From Maricaulis alexandrii (lineage in GTDB: Bacteria; Pseudomonadota; Alphaproteobacteria; Caulobacterales; Maricaulaceae), in the NCBI RefSeq assembly GCF_005871165.1, contig NZ_SWKP01000005.1, positions 583,451 through 647,450 on the forward strand: a DNA stretch of 64,000 bases. The letters are read 5' to 3'. The translations under genes and the position numbers were made by a program. The notes beneath the pieces were generated by a model. That model was not told where the DNA came from, searched no databases, and worked only from the letters and a program-made list of their open reading frames with translations. Position 1 is the stretch's first letter, and the number at the start of each line of letters is the position of its first letter. Shown here one piece after another: positions 9,081-18,992 of this stretch.

Positions 9081-9545
9081 CTATTCCGGGGTGTTGGCCG
9101 GCTGCAAAGCGGCAAAAATATATCCGCCGACGGCTCCGCCCAGACACAGGGTCAGCAGGCCTTGCAGGTCGCGGCTGGCCGCGACAGGGGTAATCGTCGA
9201 ATCCATGAGCGCTGAATAGAAGATCTTGATGCCCATCATCATGACGGCAATCGCCAGTCCGCCGGCCAGGGTGAAACCGAAACGGCGCCAGCCGGGACCG
9301 AGCAGCCGGGCCGTGAAACCCGCCACCGGAAAGGCGATGGCATAGCCCAGAAGGATGAGCACAAACAGGGTGGGGGCAAACCCGATCAGGTCGCGCTTGA
9401 TGGCCTCAATGCGGACCGGTGTCGGGATCTCCGCGCCGGCCCGGATCAGGGCCTGCAGATCGACATGGGTGTTGCCCAGGCTTACCAGAAGCGTGCCCAC
9501 AATCACCGCGAACAGGAAAATGCCGAGCATTCGAAGGCCGGCCAT
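9081..9545 (-). CDS. Small integral membrane protein, unknown function
   Basis: 154 residues with about four hydrophobic spans: an N-terminal one (MLGIFLFAVIVGTLLVSL), one around 58-80, one around 88-108 and a C-terminal glycine-rich one (LCLGGAVGGYIFAAL). The loop after span 1 is acidic and amphipathic. The start at 9545 follows GGGGAGACGACGCC, a good ribosome site; the frame is open farther upstream but that part looks non-coding. It is divergent from the sugar dehydrogenase gene 90 bases away. No family is recognised and no function is proposed. Confidence 0.7.
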   Translation of the reverse strand: MAGLRMLGIFLFAVIVGTLLVSLGNTHVDLQALIRAGAEIPTPVRIEAIKRDLIGFAPTLFVLILLGYAIAFPVAGFTARLLGPGWRRFGFTLAGGLAIAVMMMGIKIFYSALMDSTITPVAASRDLQGLLTLCLGGAVGGYIFAALQPANTPE

Positions 9546-9635
9546 GGCGTCGTCTCCCCTCGGCCCGGACCGGGCTTTGCTTGCTGAGACGGAGCCTATC
9601 GTGAGACAAGGACAGCGACAATCACGGGGGTAACC

Positions 9636-10742
9636 ATGTTGCGATTGCTGGCAGGCTTGACGAGTGCGTTCCTCTTGGCCGGGACGGCCCAGGCTCAGAC
9701 CCTGCACACCGTGGCGGACGGTCTGGAATACCCGTGGAGTGTCGCCTTCCTGCCCGATGGCCGCATGCTGGTGACCGAAAAGCCGGGACGCTTGCGGATC
9801 GTCGACGAGGACGGGCTGGTCCCGGAGACGGTCGCCGGTGTTCCGGATGTCTTCTATTCCGGTCAGGGCGGACTGCTGGATGTCGCCCTGTCACCGGACT
9901 TTGCCGAGGACGGCCGGGTCTACCTCACCTGGACGGCAGGCCCGGAACGCAACAATACGCTCCACTTGGGAGCCGGGCGTCTGACCGGGCAGGCGCTGGA
10001 GGATTTCGAAATCCTGTTCACCGCCAGCCCGTCGCGCCGGACCAATGTCCATTATGGTGGCCGGATCGCCTTCCTGCCGGATGAGGCGGAGACGCCCGCC
10101 ACCCTCATTCTGGGGATCGGAGACGGTTTCGACTATCGGGAACAGGCCCAGAATCCGGGCAGTCATTTCGGCAGTTTCGTGCGCCTGAGCCTGGACGGCG
10201 AGCCACTGGCCTCCAGCTTTCCGGACGCCGCGCCGGGCGTGTTCTCGATCGGACACCGCAATCCGCAGGCCGTTGTCTATGACGCTGCCAGTGGGATTCT
10301 CTACGCGAATGAGCATGGTCCGCGTGGGGGAGACGAGATCAACATCCTGGTCGAGGGACGCAATTATGGCTGGCCCATCGTCAGTCAGGGGATCGATTAT
10401 ACCGGTGCCCTGGTGACGCCGTTTGACGCCTATGAGGGCATGCAGGATCCGCTGGTGAACTGGACCCCCTCCATTGCTCCGGCCGGCATGGCGATCTATC
10501 GCGGTGATGTCTTCCCGGACTGGGAGGGTGACCTTTTGGTGGCCGCCCTGATCGCCGGCGATGCCGGAACACCGTCAGGTCATGTCCGGCGCGTGGAACT
10601 GGAAGATGGCGAAGTGGTCGGCCAGACCATTTTGTTCGGCGGGCTCGAGGCGCGCATCCGCGATGTCCGGGTCGCCCCGGACGGCACGGTCTGGCTGCTG
10701 ACCGATGACGAAAACGGCCAGCTGATCCAGGTCACGCCCTAG
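9636..10742 (+). CDS. PQQ-dependent aldose sugar dehydrogenase (YliI/GdhB-like)
   Basis: A 368-residue secreted beta-propeller. A signal peptide (MLRLLAGLTSAFLLAGTAQAQ) directs it to the periplasm. The mature part begins LEYPWSVAFLPDGRMLVTEKPGRL, the standard opening of soluble aldose sugar dehydrogenases that use PQQ and calcium. Family motifs include GQGGLLDVALSPDF, SIGHRNPQ, NEHGPRGGDEIN and NYGWPIVSQG. Enzymes of this family oxidise aldoses to lactones and pass electrons to the respiratory chain. No PQQ synthesis genes are visible nearby. The gene stands alone; its stop lies a few bases from the convergent RND pump gene. Confidence 0.9.
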   Translation: MLRLLAGLTSAFLLAGTAQAQTLHTVADGLEYPWSVAFLPDGRMLVTEKPGRLRIVDEDGLVPETVAGVPDVFYSGQGGLLDVALSPDFAEDGRVYLTWTAGPERNNTLHLGAGRLTGQALEDFEILFTASPSRRTNVHYGGRIAFLPDEAETPATLILGIGDGFDYREQAQNPGSHFGSFVRLSLDGEPLASSFPDAAPGVFSIGHRNPQAVVYDAASGILYANEHGPRGGDEINILVEGRNYGWPIVSQGIDYTGALVTPFDAYEGMQDPLVNWTPSIAPAGMAIYRGDVFPDWEGDLLVAALIAGDAGTPSGHVRRVELEDGEVVGQTILFGGLEARIRDVRVAPDGTVWLLTDDENGQLIQVTP

Positions 10743-10747
10743 CGCGA

Positions 10748-13700
10748 TCACTCGGCCGTCTGGGGTTTTCGCTCATAGCCAACCAGATCGAGGGCGCGGC
10801 CGAACACGCGGCGGCGCCAATTGCCCAGCCGGTGCGGGGTGCCCAGCAGTACCGGGGTCAGGATCAGGGTGAGCAGGGTGGAGAAGCCCAGCCCCCAGAC
10901 CACGGCGGAGGACAATTGCACCCACCATTCCGAAGCCGGTCCGCCGATGGACAGGACGCCATGGGCGAAATCGGCATTGATCTGGAACACCATGGGCAGA
11001 AGACCGAAAATCGTGGTGATCGTCGTCAGCATGACCGGACGCAGCCGCTGGGCCGCCGTGCGGACAATCGCTTCATCGACCGCCATGCCCAGACTGCGCA
11101 GGCGCTGGAAGGTGTCGATCAGCACGATATTGTTGTTCACCACAATCCCGGCCAGCGTCACCACACCCGTCCCCAGGAAGAGGATGGAGATGTAGGGGAA
11201 GGTCAGCAGGACGCCGAGCAGGACCCCGACCACGGAAAGCACCACGGCCTGCAGCGTCAGTACGACGTGCCAGAAATTGTTGAATTGCCAGAGCAAGATC
11301 ACGGCCATCATGAAGAGGGAGGCCAGCATGGCTCCGGCGAAGAAGGCACCGGCTTCGGCATTCTCTTCATCCGCGCCCAGATAGTCGATATCGACCGAGC
11401 GATCGATCCGGCCGGCCTCTACCTGTTCCTCGATCCAGGTCCGCAGCTCGGCGACCAGCAGGTTGCCGGCATAGCCCTCTGCAGCATTGGCCCGTACCAT
11501 GAGGACGCGTTTGCCGTCTCGGCGATTGATCGAGTCGATGCGCTGGTGCGCTTCGCGGGTCACGAAGTTGGAAATCGGGACGGCGCCGTTCGCCGTGTTC
11601 ACGCGCAGATCGTCCAGGCGGGAAATGTCCCGGTCGATCGCCGGGAAACGGACGCGGATATCGACTTCCTCATCGGCATCATCGGGCCGGTAGCGGCCGA
11701 CCAGCGAACCGGTCGTGACCAGCTGTACGGCGGCACCGACCTGGGTGACGTCCGCGCCGAAGCGTCCGGCTTCCTCGCGGTCGACGTCCAGTCGCCACTC
11801 CACGCCCGGCAGGGGCAGGGTGTCCTCGATATCGGTGGTGCCATCCATGGTGTCGATGCGGGCGCGGATCAGGCGGGCGGCCTGTTCCAGTGCAACGGCA
11901 TTGCTGGAGCGCAGTTCGACCTGGATGTCCTTGCCGACAGGCGGGCCCTGCTGGAAGGGGCGGATCTCGATGATGACGCCGGGAATGCCGACCATGGCCT
12001 CGCGGATATTGCGTTCGATCAGGCGACCGTTCGGGCGTTGGCCGAAGGGTTCGAACTCAATGAAGATGCGCGCCACACTGTCGGCCGGCGCGGCCCCTGT
12101 GCCGTCAAACGGTGACCGGCCCGGCGGCTGTCCGGCCACGGTGTAGTAGCCGGCAATGCCCTCGATTCCGTCCAGCCGGCGTTCCGCTTCCAGTGCGAGT
12201 TCATACTGTTCCGATGGCGACAGGTTTCCGCGCGCCCGGACAAAGACGTAGAGCTGTTCCGGTTCGGCATCGAGGAAGAATTCGGTCCGCATGGACGAGG
12301 CTGATGCGATGAAGGAAAACAGGATCACCGCCACCACGCCCAGCGCTGTCAGCGTGACGGTGATCGGCCGGACCACCAGGGCACCGATCATGCGGGCATA
12401 GGCCCCGGTAATGCCGGGCAGTCTGGAAGGGTCTCCCTCCTCCTCGGCATTGAGTTGCGCGAGCGCGGAGGATTTGTCTGCGACACCGCCCTTGCGGCCC
12501 AGGACCGAGCCGAGCGTCGGCAGGAAGATCAGCGCCATGACCAGGGCCGAGCTGAGCACGAAGATCAGCGTCAGCGGCAGGAAGGCCATGTACTGGCCGG
12601 GGATGGAATCCCAGAACAGGAAGGGCACGAAGGCCGCCAGGGTCGTCGCCGTGGAGGAGACAATCGGCCAGAACATGCGCTTGCCGGCACTGGCATAGGC
12701 CTGCCGGCGCGTTTCGCCCTCGGCGAGTTTCCGGTCGGCATATTCCACCACGACAATGGCGCCATCCACCAGAAGGCCGACGGCCAGCACCATGGCGAAC
12801 ATCACCATGAAATTCACGGTCAGGCCGTAAATGCTCAAGAGCAGGAAAGAGAAGAGGAAGCTGGACGGGATCGCCAGACCGACCAGGAGCGCCGAGCGCA
12901 GACCCAGCGCCGCGACGACGATGATCAGCACCAGCACGATGGCCAGCATGATGGAGGAGGTCAGGCTCTGCAGGCTGTCGCGAACATAGGTCGACAGGTC
13001 GAGGCTGAAGGCATAGCGGACGGTTTCCGGCCAGCGCTCGGCGACCTCGGCGGTCAGTTCGCGAACCGCTTCACTCGTATCCATGATGTTTTCGCCGGAA
13101 CGGCGAACGACCTGGAGGGTAAAGGCGGGGGAGCCATTATAGCGCGAGAAGCTGTCCGCATCCTTGAAGGTCCGCCGCACGGTGGCGACGTCCTGCAGGG
13201 TCACGACCGTGTCGCCGGACCGGGTCAGAGGCAGGTTGAAGGCGTCTTCCGCGCTCTCGAACAGGCCGGGCACCTTGACCTGGAAGCGCGCTTCGCCGCT
13301 GTCCAGCGAGCCGGCCGCGATCAGCCGGTTGTTCGACTGCACGGCGTTGAAGAGCTGGCTGTAGGTGATGCCATAGGTTTCCAGAAGTGTGGGATCGATG
13401 ACGATCTCCAGCACTTCTTCCCGGATGCCCTGGACGTCGACCTGCAGGATTTGCGACAGTGTCTCGATCTCTTCCTCGAGATCGCGGGCGATCCGGTAGA
13501 GGGTGCGCTCGGGCGCTTCGCCATAGACCTGGACGGCGATGGTGGGGGCCAGGGCCGAGTTGAACTCCTGGATCACCGGTTCGCGGGCATCCTCGGGAAA
13601 TTCGCGACGTGCCATGTCGACCGCTTCGCGGACATCGAGGACCGACTGGTCGGCATCGAAAGGAACTGCGAACTCGGCCACCAACTGGCCGGCCCCGAGA

Positions 13701-13957
13701 CTGGCCGTGCCGTTGAGCTCGACCAGGCCCTCGATCGAGCGCATCTCGGTTTCGGTCGGGCGCACGATCAGGCGTTCGGCATCCTCCGGCGAAATCCCGT
13801 CCAGCGGGACCACCACGATGACGAAGGGAAAGGGAATATCCGGATCAGCCTCACGCGGCAGGGTCAGGAAGGACATCAATCCTGCGGCCAGCGCACAGAT
13901 GAAAATGGCGAGCACCATACGGGCTCGCCCGATGGCAAAATCGACGATTCCCGTCAC
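10748..13957 (-). CDS. RND efflux transporter permease (AcrB/HAE-like)
   Basis: 1069 residues, the normal size of an RND inner-membrane pump. TM1 is at residues 10-30 and two large periplasmic domains alternate with two bundles of membrane segments. The proton-relay segment in TM4 reads VGLLVDGAIVVVE, with one Asp of the usual Asp pair replaced by Gly, as seen in several RND subgroups. The second half shows LGTGVVTLAGIVVNNNIVLID. The start is GTG, preceded by GGGAG and overlapping the adaptor stop by four bases (GTGA), so the two are translationally coupled. No outer-membrane TolC-type gene is adjacent, so the pump must use one encoded elsewhere. Substrate unknown. Confidence 0.93.
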   Translation of the reverse strand: MTGIVDFAIGRARMVLAIFICALAAGLMSFLTLPREADPDIPFPFVIVVVPLDGISPEDAERLIVRPTETEMRSIEGLVELNGTASLGAGQLVAEFAVPFDADQSVLDVREAVDMARREFPEDAREPVIQEFNSALAPTIAVQVYGEAPERTLYRIARDLEEEIETLSQILQVDVQGIREEVLEIVIDPTLLETYGITYSQLFNAVQSNNRLIAAGSLDSGEARFQVKVPGLFESAEDAFNLPLTRSGDTVVTLQDVATVRRTFKDADSFSRYNGSPAFTLQVVRRSGENIMDTSEAVRELTAEVAERWPETVRYAFSLDLSTYVRDSLQSLTSSIMLAIVLVLIIVVAALGLRSALLVGLAIPSSFLFSFLLLSIYGLTVNFMVMFAMVLAVGLLVDGAIVVVEYADRKLAEGETRRQAYASAGKRMFWPIVSSTATTLAAFVPFLFWDSIPGQYMAFLPLTLIFVLSSALVMALIFLPTLGSVLGRKGGVADKSSALAQLNAEEEGDPSRLPGITGAYARMIGALVVRPITVTLTALGVVAVILFSFIASASSMRTEFFLDAEPEQLYVFVRARGNLSPSEQYELALEAERRLDGIEGIAGYYTVAGQPPGRSPFDGTGAAPADSVARIFIEFEPFGQRPNGRLIERNIREAMVGIPGVIIEIRPFQQGPPVGKDIQVELRSSNAVALEQAARLIRARIDTMDGTTDIEDTLPLPGVEWRLDVDREEAGRFGADVTQVGAAVQLVTTGSLVGRYRPDDADEEVDIRVRFPAIDRDISRLDDLRVNTANGAVPISNFVTREAHQRIDSINRRDGKRVLMVRANAAEGYAGNLLVAELRTWIEEQVEAGRIDRSVDIDYLGADEENAEAGAFFAGAMLASLFMMAVILLWQFNNFWHVVLTLQAVVLSVVGVLLGVLLTFPYISILFLGTGVVTLAGIVVNNNIVLIDTFQRLRSLGMAVDEAIVRTAAQRLRPVMLTTITTIFGLLPMVFQINADFAHGVLSIGGPASEWWVQLSSAVVWGLGFSTLLTLILTPVLLGTPHRLGNWRRRVFGRALDLVGYERKPQTAE

Positions 13958-15030
13958 CGGGCATCTCCCTCCCGGGCAACCCGGACTTCGACACCGTCGG
14001 CCACGAATTCCTGACCCAGGACAATGATGTTGGCCGTCTCCGGCAGACCGGCGACCCAGACCTGTTCGCCATCATCACTGAGCAGGTCGATCCGCACGAA
14101 ACGGACATGGTGGTCGTCTTCGACAATGCGGATGCCCAGCTCGCCCTCGGAGTCGAGGGCCAGGATGGAAGCCGGCACCCGATGGGCCGGACGTTCCGGC
14201 AGTTGCAGAATGACTTCTGCCGTCACGCCGGAGCGGATCGACATGTCCTCATTGGGCAGCTCAACCTCGACCCGGAAGGTGCGGGTGGCCTGGTCGGCCC
14301 GGCGTTCGACAAAACGGACCTGACCGTCCACCAGCTGGCCGGTGACCAGATTGACCCGGCCCGGCATGCCCGGTTCCAGGGCGGAGACATTGCGTTCGGA
14401 CACTTCTGCGACCACCAGGATCGGGTTCATCTCGACCACGGTGCCGCAGGGATCACCGGCGCGCAGGAAATCGCCGACTTCCGCCGCGCGGCCGTCGAAG
14501 ACACCGTCAAAAGGCGCGCGCAGATAGATATTGTCCAATTCTTCGCGGGCGGCCTGGAGGCGGGCCTGGGCGGCATCGCGGGCCGCTTCGGCCGCGGCAA
14601 CCTGATTGGTGGAGCGATGGCCGCGCTCGGCCAGTTCGCGGGCGGCGTTGAAGTCCAGCTCGCGCGACCGAAGGTCGGCCTCTGCCTGGCCGACGGCGGC
14701 GGAGCGGGCATCGACATCGAGGCGGCACAACACGTCGCCGGCTTCCACTTCACTGCCTTCCACGATCGCGGCTTCAGCCACACGGCCGCCGGTTTCGGCG
14801 CGCACCAGGACTTCCCGGAAAGCTTCGGTCCGGCCACGCAGGGACAGGCTGGCAGCCCGGGGTTGGGCGGTGACCGTGCGGGTCACGACCTCGAACAGGC
14901 GATCGTGACCGGTGTTGGCGGTTTCATGCGAATCGGCCTGTCCGGCTTGCAATAGCGTGCCCACGATAAAGAGGAGGGAGACTGCAACCAGGATGGACAG
15001 AGCGGCGATATAGGACTTGTTCAGGGTCAT
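13954..15030 (-). CDS. RND efflux periplasmic adaptor (membrane fusion protein)
   Basis: 358 residues. The N-terminal hydrophobic anchor (AALSILVAVSLLFIVGTLL) is followed by the split lipoyl half VRAETGGRVAEAAIVEGSEVEAGDVLCRL (shown only in part by its core GGRVAE and GDVLCRLD), a helical hairpin region at about 105-165 and the second half APFDGVFDGR. The C-terminal beta-barrel and membrane-proximal domains follow. This is the HlyD/AcrA adaptor fold that joins the RND permease to the outer-membrane channel. It is the first gene of a two-gene operon with the permease. Confidence 0.92.
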   Translation of the reverse strand: MTLNKSYIAALSILVAVSLLFIVGTLLQAGQADSHETANTGHDRLFEVVTRTVTAQPRAASLSLRGRTEAFREVLVRAETGGRVAEAAIVEGSEVEAGDVLCRLDVDARSAAVGQAEADLRSRELDFNAARELAERGHRSTNQVAAAEAARDAAQARLQAAREELDNIYLRAPFDGVFDGRAAEVGDFLRAGDPCGTVVEMNPILVVAEVSERNVSALEPGMPGRVNLVTGQLVDGQVRFVERRADQATRTFRVEVELPNEDMSIRSGVTAEVILQLPERPAHRVPASILALDSEGELGIRIVEDDHHVRFVRIDLLSDDGEQVWVAGLPETANIIVLGQEFVADGVEVRVAREGDAR

Positions 15031-15078
15031 GGCCGACTCAAGAGACTGGATTCAGGCCGCGCAAACGGGAGCCTGAAC

Positions 15079-15089
15079 GTACAAAGTAC
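15079..15089. promoter_or_regulatory. Short palindrome upstream of the RND operon
   Basis: GTAC-AAA-GTAC lies 49 bases before the adaptor start. RND operons are often repressed by TetR-type proteins binding palindromes here, but the site is short and no regulator gene is adjacent, so this is only a candidate operator. Confidence 0.25.
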
Positions 15090-15175
15090 CGACACCTTAG
15101 ATAACCCCCAACGAGTCGCATGGCGAGGATTTTCGAGCCGCTATCCGGACGGTCCCCCCGACCCGTTCCGGCGCG

Positions 15176-16357
15176 TCATGCGTATTGCCCGGCGCACCAT
15201 CCCGATGACCAGGCCCATTGGAAGTTGTATCCGCCAAGCCAGCCTGTCACGTCAACAACTTCTCCAACAAAAAACAGGCCGGGCTGGCTAAGTGCCTGCA
15301 TTGTCTTGCTGTCGAGTGCATGCGTGTCGACACCCCCCAGGGTGACCTCGGCGGTGCGATAGCCTTCCGACCCGGTCGGGCGCACCGTCCAGTGCGCGAG
15401 CTTCTGCGACAATTCGCGTAAAGCGCGATCCGACTGGTCGGCGAGATTGCCCGTGGACAAGCCCTCCTCAACCCAGAGCTGGACCAGTCGTTTGGGCAGG
15501 CTTTCCCCCAGCACAGTGGGCAAGGCACGCCGGCCATTCTCCTGCCGGGTGGCGCGCAGTGTCTCGAACCAGTCGAGCTCCGGATGCAGGTTGAGATCGA
15601 CGCTCTCACCCTCGCGCCAATAGGAGGATATCTGCAGGATGGCCGGCCCGCTCAGTCCGCGATGGGTGAAGAGAAGCGCTTCATCGAACTGGGTTTTCCC
15701 GTGGCTGGCGCGGACCGGGACGGAGACACCGGACAGGGGTTTGAACCGGGTCAGCGTGTCCGGATCGAAGGTCAGGGGCACCAGGCCGGGACGGGTCTCG
15801 GTCAGCGGGATACCGTACTCCCGGGCCACATCATAGCCGAACCCGGTCGCGCCCATTTTGGGGATGGACTTGCCGCCCGAGGCGATGACAAGCGAGGCGC
15901 AATCCAGTGTGCTGCCATCGCTCAGGGTGAGCGCGAACCCGTCGGCGGTCCGCTCATGGGCGGTGACACCGGTCTCCAGCTGCAGCGTGACGCCGGCCTC
16001 GCGGAGGTCCCCGACCAGGCCGTCAATGATCTGGCGGGCCGAACCGTCACAGAAGAGCTGGCCCAGGGTTTTCTCGTGCCAGGCAATACCCTTGCGGTCG
16101 ACCCAGTCGATGAAATCCCATTGCGTGTAACGCTTGAGCGCCGACTTCATGAAGTGCGGATTGCCGGAAATGTAATTGGCGGCTGTGGCATGCAGATTGG
16201 TGAAATTGCACCGCCCGCCGCCGGAGATGCGGATCTTCTCGCCCGGGGATTTCACGTGCTCGATCAGGCGGACAGAGCGGCCGCGCCGGCCGGCCTCGAT
16301 GGCGCACATCATGCCGGCGGCACCGGCCCCGATAATGGCGACATCACAGCGGGACAT
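15176..16357 (-). CDS. HI0933/YhiN-type NAD(P)/FAD-dependent flavoprotein
   Basis: 393 residues. The N-terminal Rossmann motif GAGAAGMMCAIEAGRRG binds FAD; the family-specific block ISGGGRCNFTN follows at about 43-53, and the C-terminal signature GLFFVGEVVDVTGWLGGYN (core FVGEVVDVTG) matches the HI0933 family of conserved flavoproteins. Their physiological substrate is still uncertain; some are proposed to reduce quinone-like or tRNA-related compounds. It is co-directional with the lipase-like gene upstream, five bases away, so they probably form an operon. Confidence 0.9.
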   Translation of the reverse strand: MSRCDVAIIGAGAAGMMCAIEAGRRGRSVRLIEHVKSPGEKIRISGGGRCNFTNLHATAANYISGNPHFMKSALKRYTQWDFIDWVDRKGIAWHEKTLGQLFCDGSARQIIDGLVGDLREAGVTLQLETGVTAHERTADGFALTLSDGSTLDCASLVIASGGKSIPKMGATGFGYDVAREYGIPLTETRPGLVPLTFDPDTLTRFKPLSGVSVPVRASHGKTQFDEALLFTHRGLSGPAILQISSYWREGESVDLNLHPELDWFETLRATRQENGRRALPTVLGESLPKRLVQLWVEEGLSTGNLADQSDRALRELSQKLAHWTVRPTGSEGYRTAEVTLGGVDTHALDSKTMQALSQPGLFFVGEVVDVTGWLGGYNFQWAWSSGWCAGQYA

Positions 16358-16362
16358 GGGTA

Positions 16363-17310
16363 TCAGGCCGAAGCGTTGGCCGTGACGCGGTCGAGCCAGT
16401 CAGCGAAGTCGTTCAAGGGCTTTTCGCGGCCGGTCTCATTGATGGTCTCGTGCCGGAAACCTTCGAGAATTTTACAACTTACATCGGTGAAACCGGCCTT
16501 GCCGAGCCGGTCGGCGAGGGTCTGGACGGCCTGGCCCTTATTGGTCGCCGGATCGAGGCTGCCGCCGATGAGATGGAAGGGGAAATCGCGCGGGACATCT
16601 TTGAGATTCCTCATCTTTTCAGCCGCTTCCACGCCGTCGAGAAAGTCCCGCCAGAGCGAGACGGAGGACGGCCAGCCGCAGAGTTCATCGGCGACATAGG
16701 CATCCACTTCATCCGTGTCGGAGCTGAGCCAGTCGGCATCGGTCCGGCCTTCAGGGAAACGCTTGTTCCAGGCCTTGAACGTCAATTTATCCAAGGTGTT
16801 ACTGGGTGTGAGATCGCCGCCGATGAGGGCTTCACACCAGAGCACGAAGCGCATCACGGATTTCAGCCCGCCCAGGGCCATGTTTCCATTCCAGATCGCG
16901 GCGCCGGCGAGCGATCCGTGCGCGCGCATGACGTGATTGAAGGCGATGACAGAACCCATGCTGTGCCCGAAAACCACGAGCGGCAATCCCGGCCAGCGAT
17001 TGCGCAATTCGCCTTCCACGACAGCGACATCGGTGATCAGCTTGTCCCAGCCATCCACGTCGGCGAAGCGGCGCTCTCCCCCGTCTTTCGCGGTGGTTCG
17101 ACCGTGTCCGCGATGGTCATGGGCGGCGACGTGATAGCCGCGGGAGGACAGGAAATCCGCGAATTTGCCGTAGCGGCCGGCGCGTTCGGCGAGGCCGTGA
17201 TTGATATGGACTATCCCCCGGACAGGCGCCGAGGCCTCGCGGGTATGCAGGGCCAGGGACGCGCCGGTCGGGCTGTCCAGATGGGCAAAGGGGAAAATCT
17301 CGTCGCTCAT
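16363..17310 (-). CDS. Alpha/beta hydrolase, lysophospholipase/monoacylglycerol lipase type
   Basis: 315 residues of the serine aminopeptidase S33/PldB-like group. The oxyanion strand HINHGLAERAGRYGKFADFL, the HDHRGHGRT block and the nucleophile elbow GHSMGS are all present; the C-terminal His is in GFRHETINE. Such enzymes release fatty acids from lyso-lipids or monoglycerides in the cytoplasm. The start chosen (MSDEIFPF) has GAGGA six bases upstream; two in-frame ATGs lie at 17316 and 17322. A glycerol kinase starts divergently 98 bases away, which fits a role in glycerolipid turnover, though that link is inferred. Confidence 0.87.
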   Translation of the reverse strand: MSDEIFPFAHLDSPTGASLALHTREASAPVRGIVHINHGLAERAGRYGKFADFLSSRGYHVAAHDHRGHGRTTAKDGGERRFADVDGWDKLITDVAVVEGELRNRWPGLPLVVFGHSMGSVIAFNHVMRAHGSLAGAAIWNGNMALGGLKSVMRFVLWCEALIGGDLTPSNTLDKLTFKAWNKRFPEGRTDADWLSSDTDEVDAYVADELCGWPSSVSLWRDFLDGVEAAEKMRNLKDVPRDFPFHLIGGSLDPATNKGQAVQTLADRLGKAGFTDVSCKILEGFRHETINETGREKPLNDFADWLDRVTANASA

Positions 17311-17408
17311 GCGCATCCTCATCGGGTTTCATGTCGACCCTAGCGCGTTTTGTCCAATCGCGTCATGGCTGTACTCATAAGAGCACCCGGACGACAGGGG
17401 GAGGAGAG

Positions 17409-18905
17409 ATGACCGACAAGCCGACAGCCATTCTGGCCATCGACCAGGGCACGACCAGTTCGCGCGCCGTGATTTTCACGCCGGACTATGAAGTTGTCGC
17501 CGTCGCGCAGCGTGAATTTCCGCAGATCTATCCCCGCTCCGGCTGGGTGGAGCACGACCCGGACGTGATCTGGGCGACCGTTCGCGCCACGGCCCGCGAA
17601 GCGCTGAAGCAGGCCCAGAAAAAGGGCTATGAAATCCACCATCTGGGCATCACGAACCAGCGCGAGACGACGCTGATCTGGGATCGCAAGACGGGTGAGC
17701 CGATCCACAATGCCATTGTGTGGCAGGATCGCAGAACAGCATCACAATGTGCGCATTTTAATGTCACGAGGGGTGAGGAAGAGGTCCGCAACCGCACCGG
17801 ATTGGTCCTGGATCCGTACTTCTCCGGGACCAAGATCGCCTGGATCCTGGATCAGGTGGAGGGGGCTCGCGATCGGGCAGCGCGCGGCGAGCTCGCCTTC
17901 GGCACGGTCGACACCTGGCTGATCTGGAATCTCACCGGCGGCCAGGTCCATGCGACCGACGCGACCAATGCCAGCCGGACCCTGCTCTACAATATCCATG
18001 ACAATGCCTGGGATCCGGTCCTGCTGGAGATGTTCGAGGTCCCGGCCTCAGTCCTGCCCGAGGTCCGCGACAGTGCCGGCCATTTCGGATCGGTCGAGGA
18101 GAGCGTTCTCGGTGTGAAGCTGGAGATCACCGGTGTGGCCGGCGACCAGCAATCGGCGGCGATCGGACAGGCCTGTCTGGCGCCCGGCGAGATGAAGTCG
18201 ACCTATGGCACCGGCGCCTTCGTGCTGATCAATACCGGCACCGAACCGGTCCTGTCGAAGAACCGGCTCCTCACCACGATCGCCTGGCGGGTGAAGGGGG
18301 AGACGGTCTATGCGCTGGAAGGCTCCATCCTGTCGGCCGGCGCGACGGTACAATGGCTGCGCGACGGTCTCGGCCTGATTGCGAAGGCCTCGGAGGTCGA
18401 AGCCCTGGCCGCTTCGGCGGATCCGGACAGCGGCGTCTATCTGGTGCCGGCCTTCACCGGTCTGGGCGCTCCGTATTGGGATGCCGAGGCCCGCGGCGCC
18501 CTGGTCGGACTGAGCCGCGGCTCCGGCCGCGCCGAGATCGCCGCGGCCGCCCTGGACTCCGTGGTCCACCAGACCTGCGATTTGCTCGACGCGATGACAG
18601 CCGATGGCGCCGATGTCCAGCGCCTGCGCGTGGACGGCGGCATGGCCAAAAACAACGCCCTCCTCCAACGCCTCGCCGACCTCACCGGCATCGAAGTCGT
18701 CCGCCCGGTCCAGTCCGAAGCCACCGCCTGGGGCGCCGCCTTCCTGGCGGGGCTGGGCGCGGGGATTTATGAGGATCTGGAGGCGGGCCGGGCGCTCTGG
18801 AAGCAGGATCGGGGGTTCGTGCCGGATTGTGCGGATGAGGCGCGGGAGGCGAGTCGGGCAGGCTGGGCGGAGGCTGTGGGGCGGGTTTTGACGGGGGAAG
18901 GTTAG
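17409..18905 (+). CDS. glpK: Glycerol kinase
   Basis: 498 residues, the usual GlpK length. FGGY-family motifs run from AIDQGTTSSRAVIF near the N-terminus through NQRETTLIWD, the WLIWNLTGG block, GDQQSA, and the ATP-binding STYGTGAFVL and FTGLGAPYWD. It phosphorylates glycerol to sn-glycerol 3-phosphate, feeding phospholipid synthesis and glycolysis. The start follows GGGGGAGGAGAG, a strong ribosome site. No glpF or glpD is adjacent. The divergent lipase-like gene may supply glycerol. Confidence 0.97.
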   Translation: MTDKPTAILAIDQGTTSSRAVIFTPDYEVVAVAQREFPQIYPRSGWVEHDPDVIWATVRATAREALKQAQKKGYEIHHLGITNQRETTLIWDRKTGEPIHNAIVWQDRRTASQCAHFNVTRGEEEVRNRTGLVLDPYFSGTKIAWILDQVEGARDRAARGELAFGTVDTWLIWNLTGGQVHATDATNASRTLLYNIHDNAWDPVLLEMFEVPASVLPEVRDSAGHFGSVEESVLGVKLEITGVAGDQQSAAIGQACLAPGEMKSTYGTGAFVLINTGTEPVLSKNRLLTTIAWRVKGETVYALEGSILSAGATVQWLRDGLGLIAKASEVEALAASADPDSGVYLVPAFTGLGAPYWDAEARGALVGLSRGSGRAEIAAAALDSVVHQTCDLLDAMTADGADVQRLRVDGGMAKNNALLQRLADLTGIEVVRPVQSEATAWGAAFLAGLGAGIYEDLEAGRALWKQDRGFVPDCADEAREASRAGWAEAVGRVLTGEG

Positions 18906-18992
18906 GTGGTCGTCGTGGTTGGTGTGTGTCGCGGTTTTTTAGGGATAGATGGTCTGTGCCCCGGCTTTTCCAAAGGGCTTCTGGAGGGGCCT

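Noticed and set aside
12455..14014. Long plus-strand frame over the RND permease
   Set aside because: A shadow of the minus-strand gene; composition is His/Gln/Gly-rich and has no recognisable motifs.
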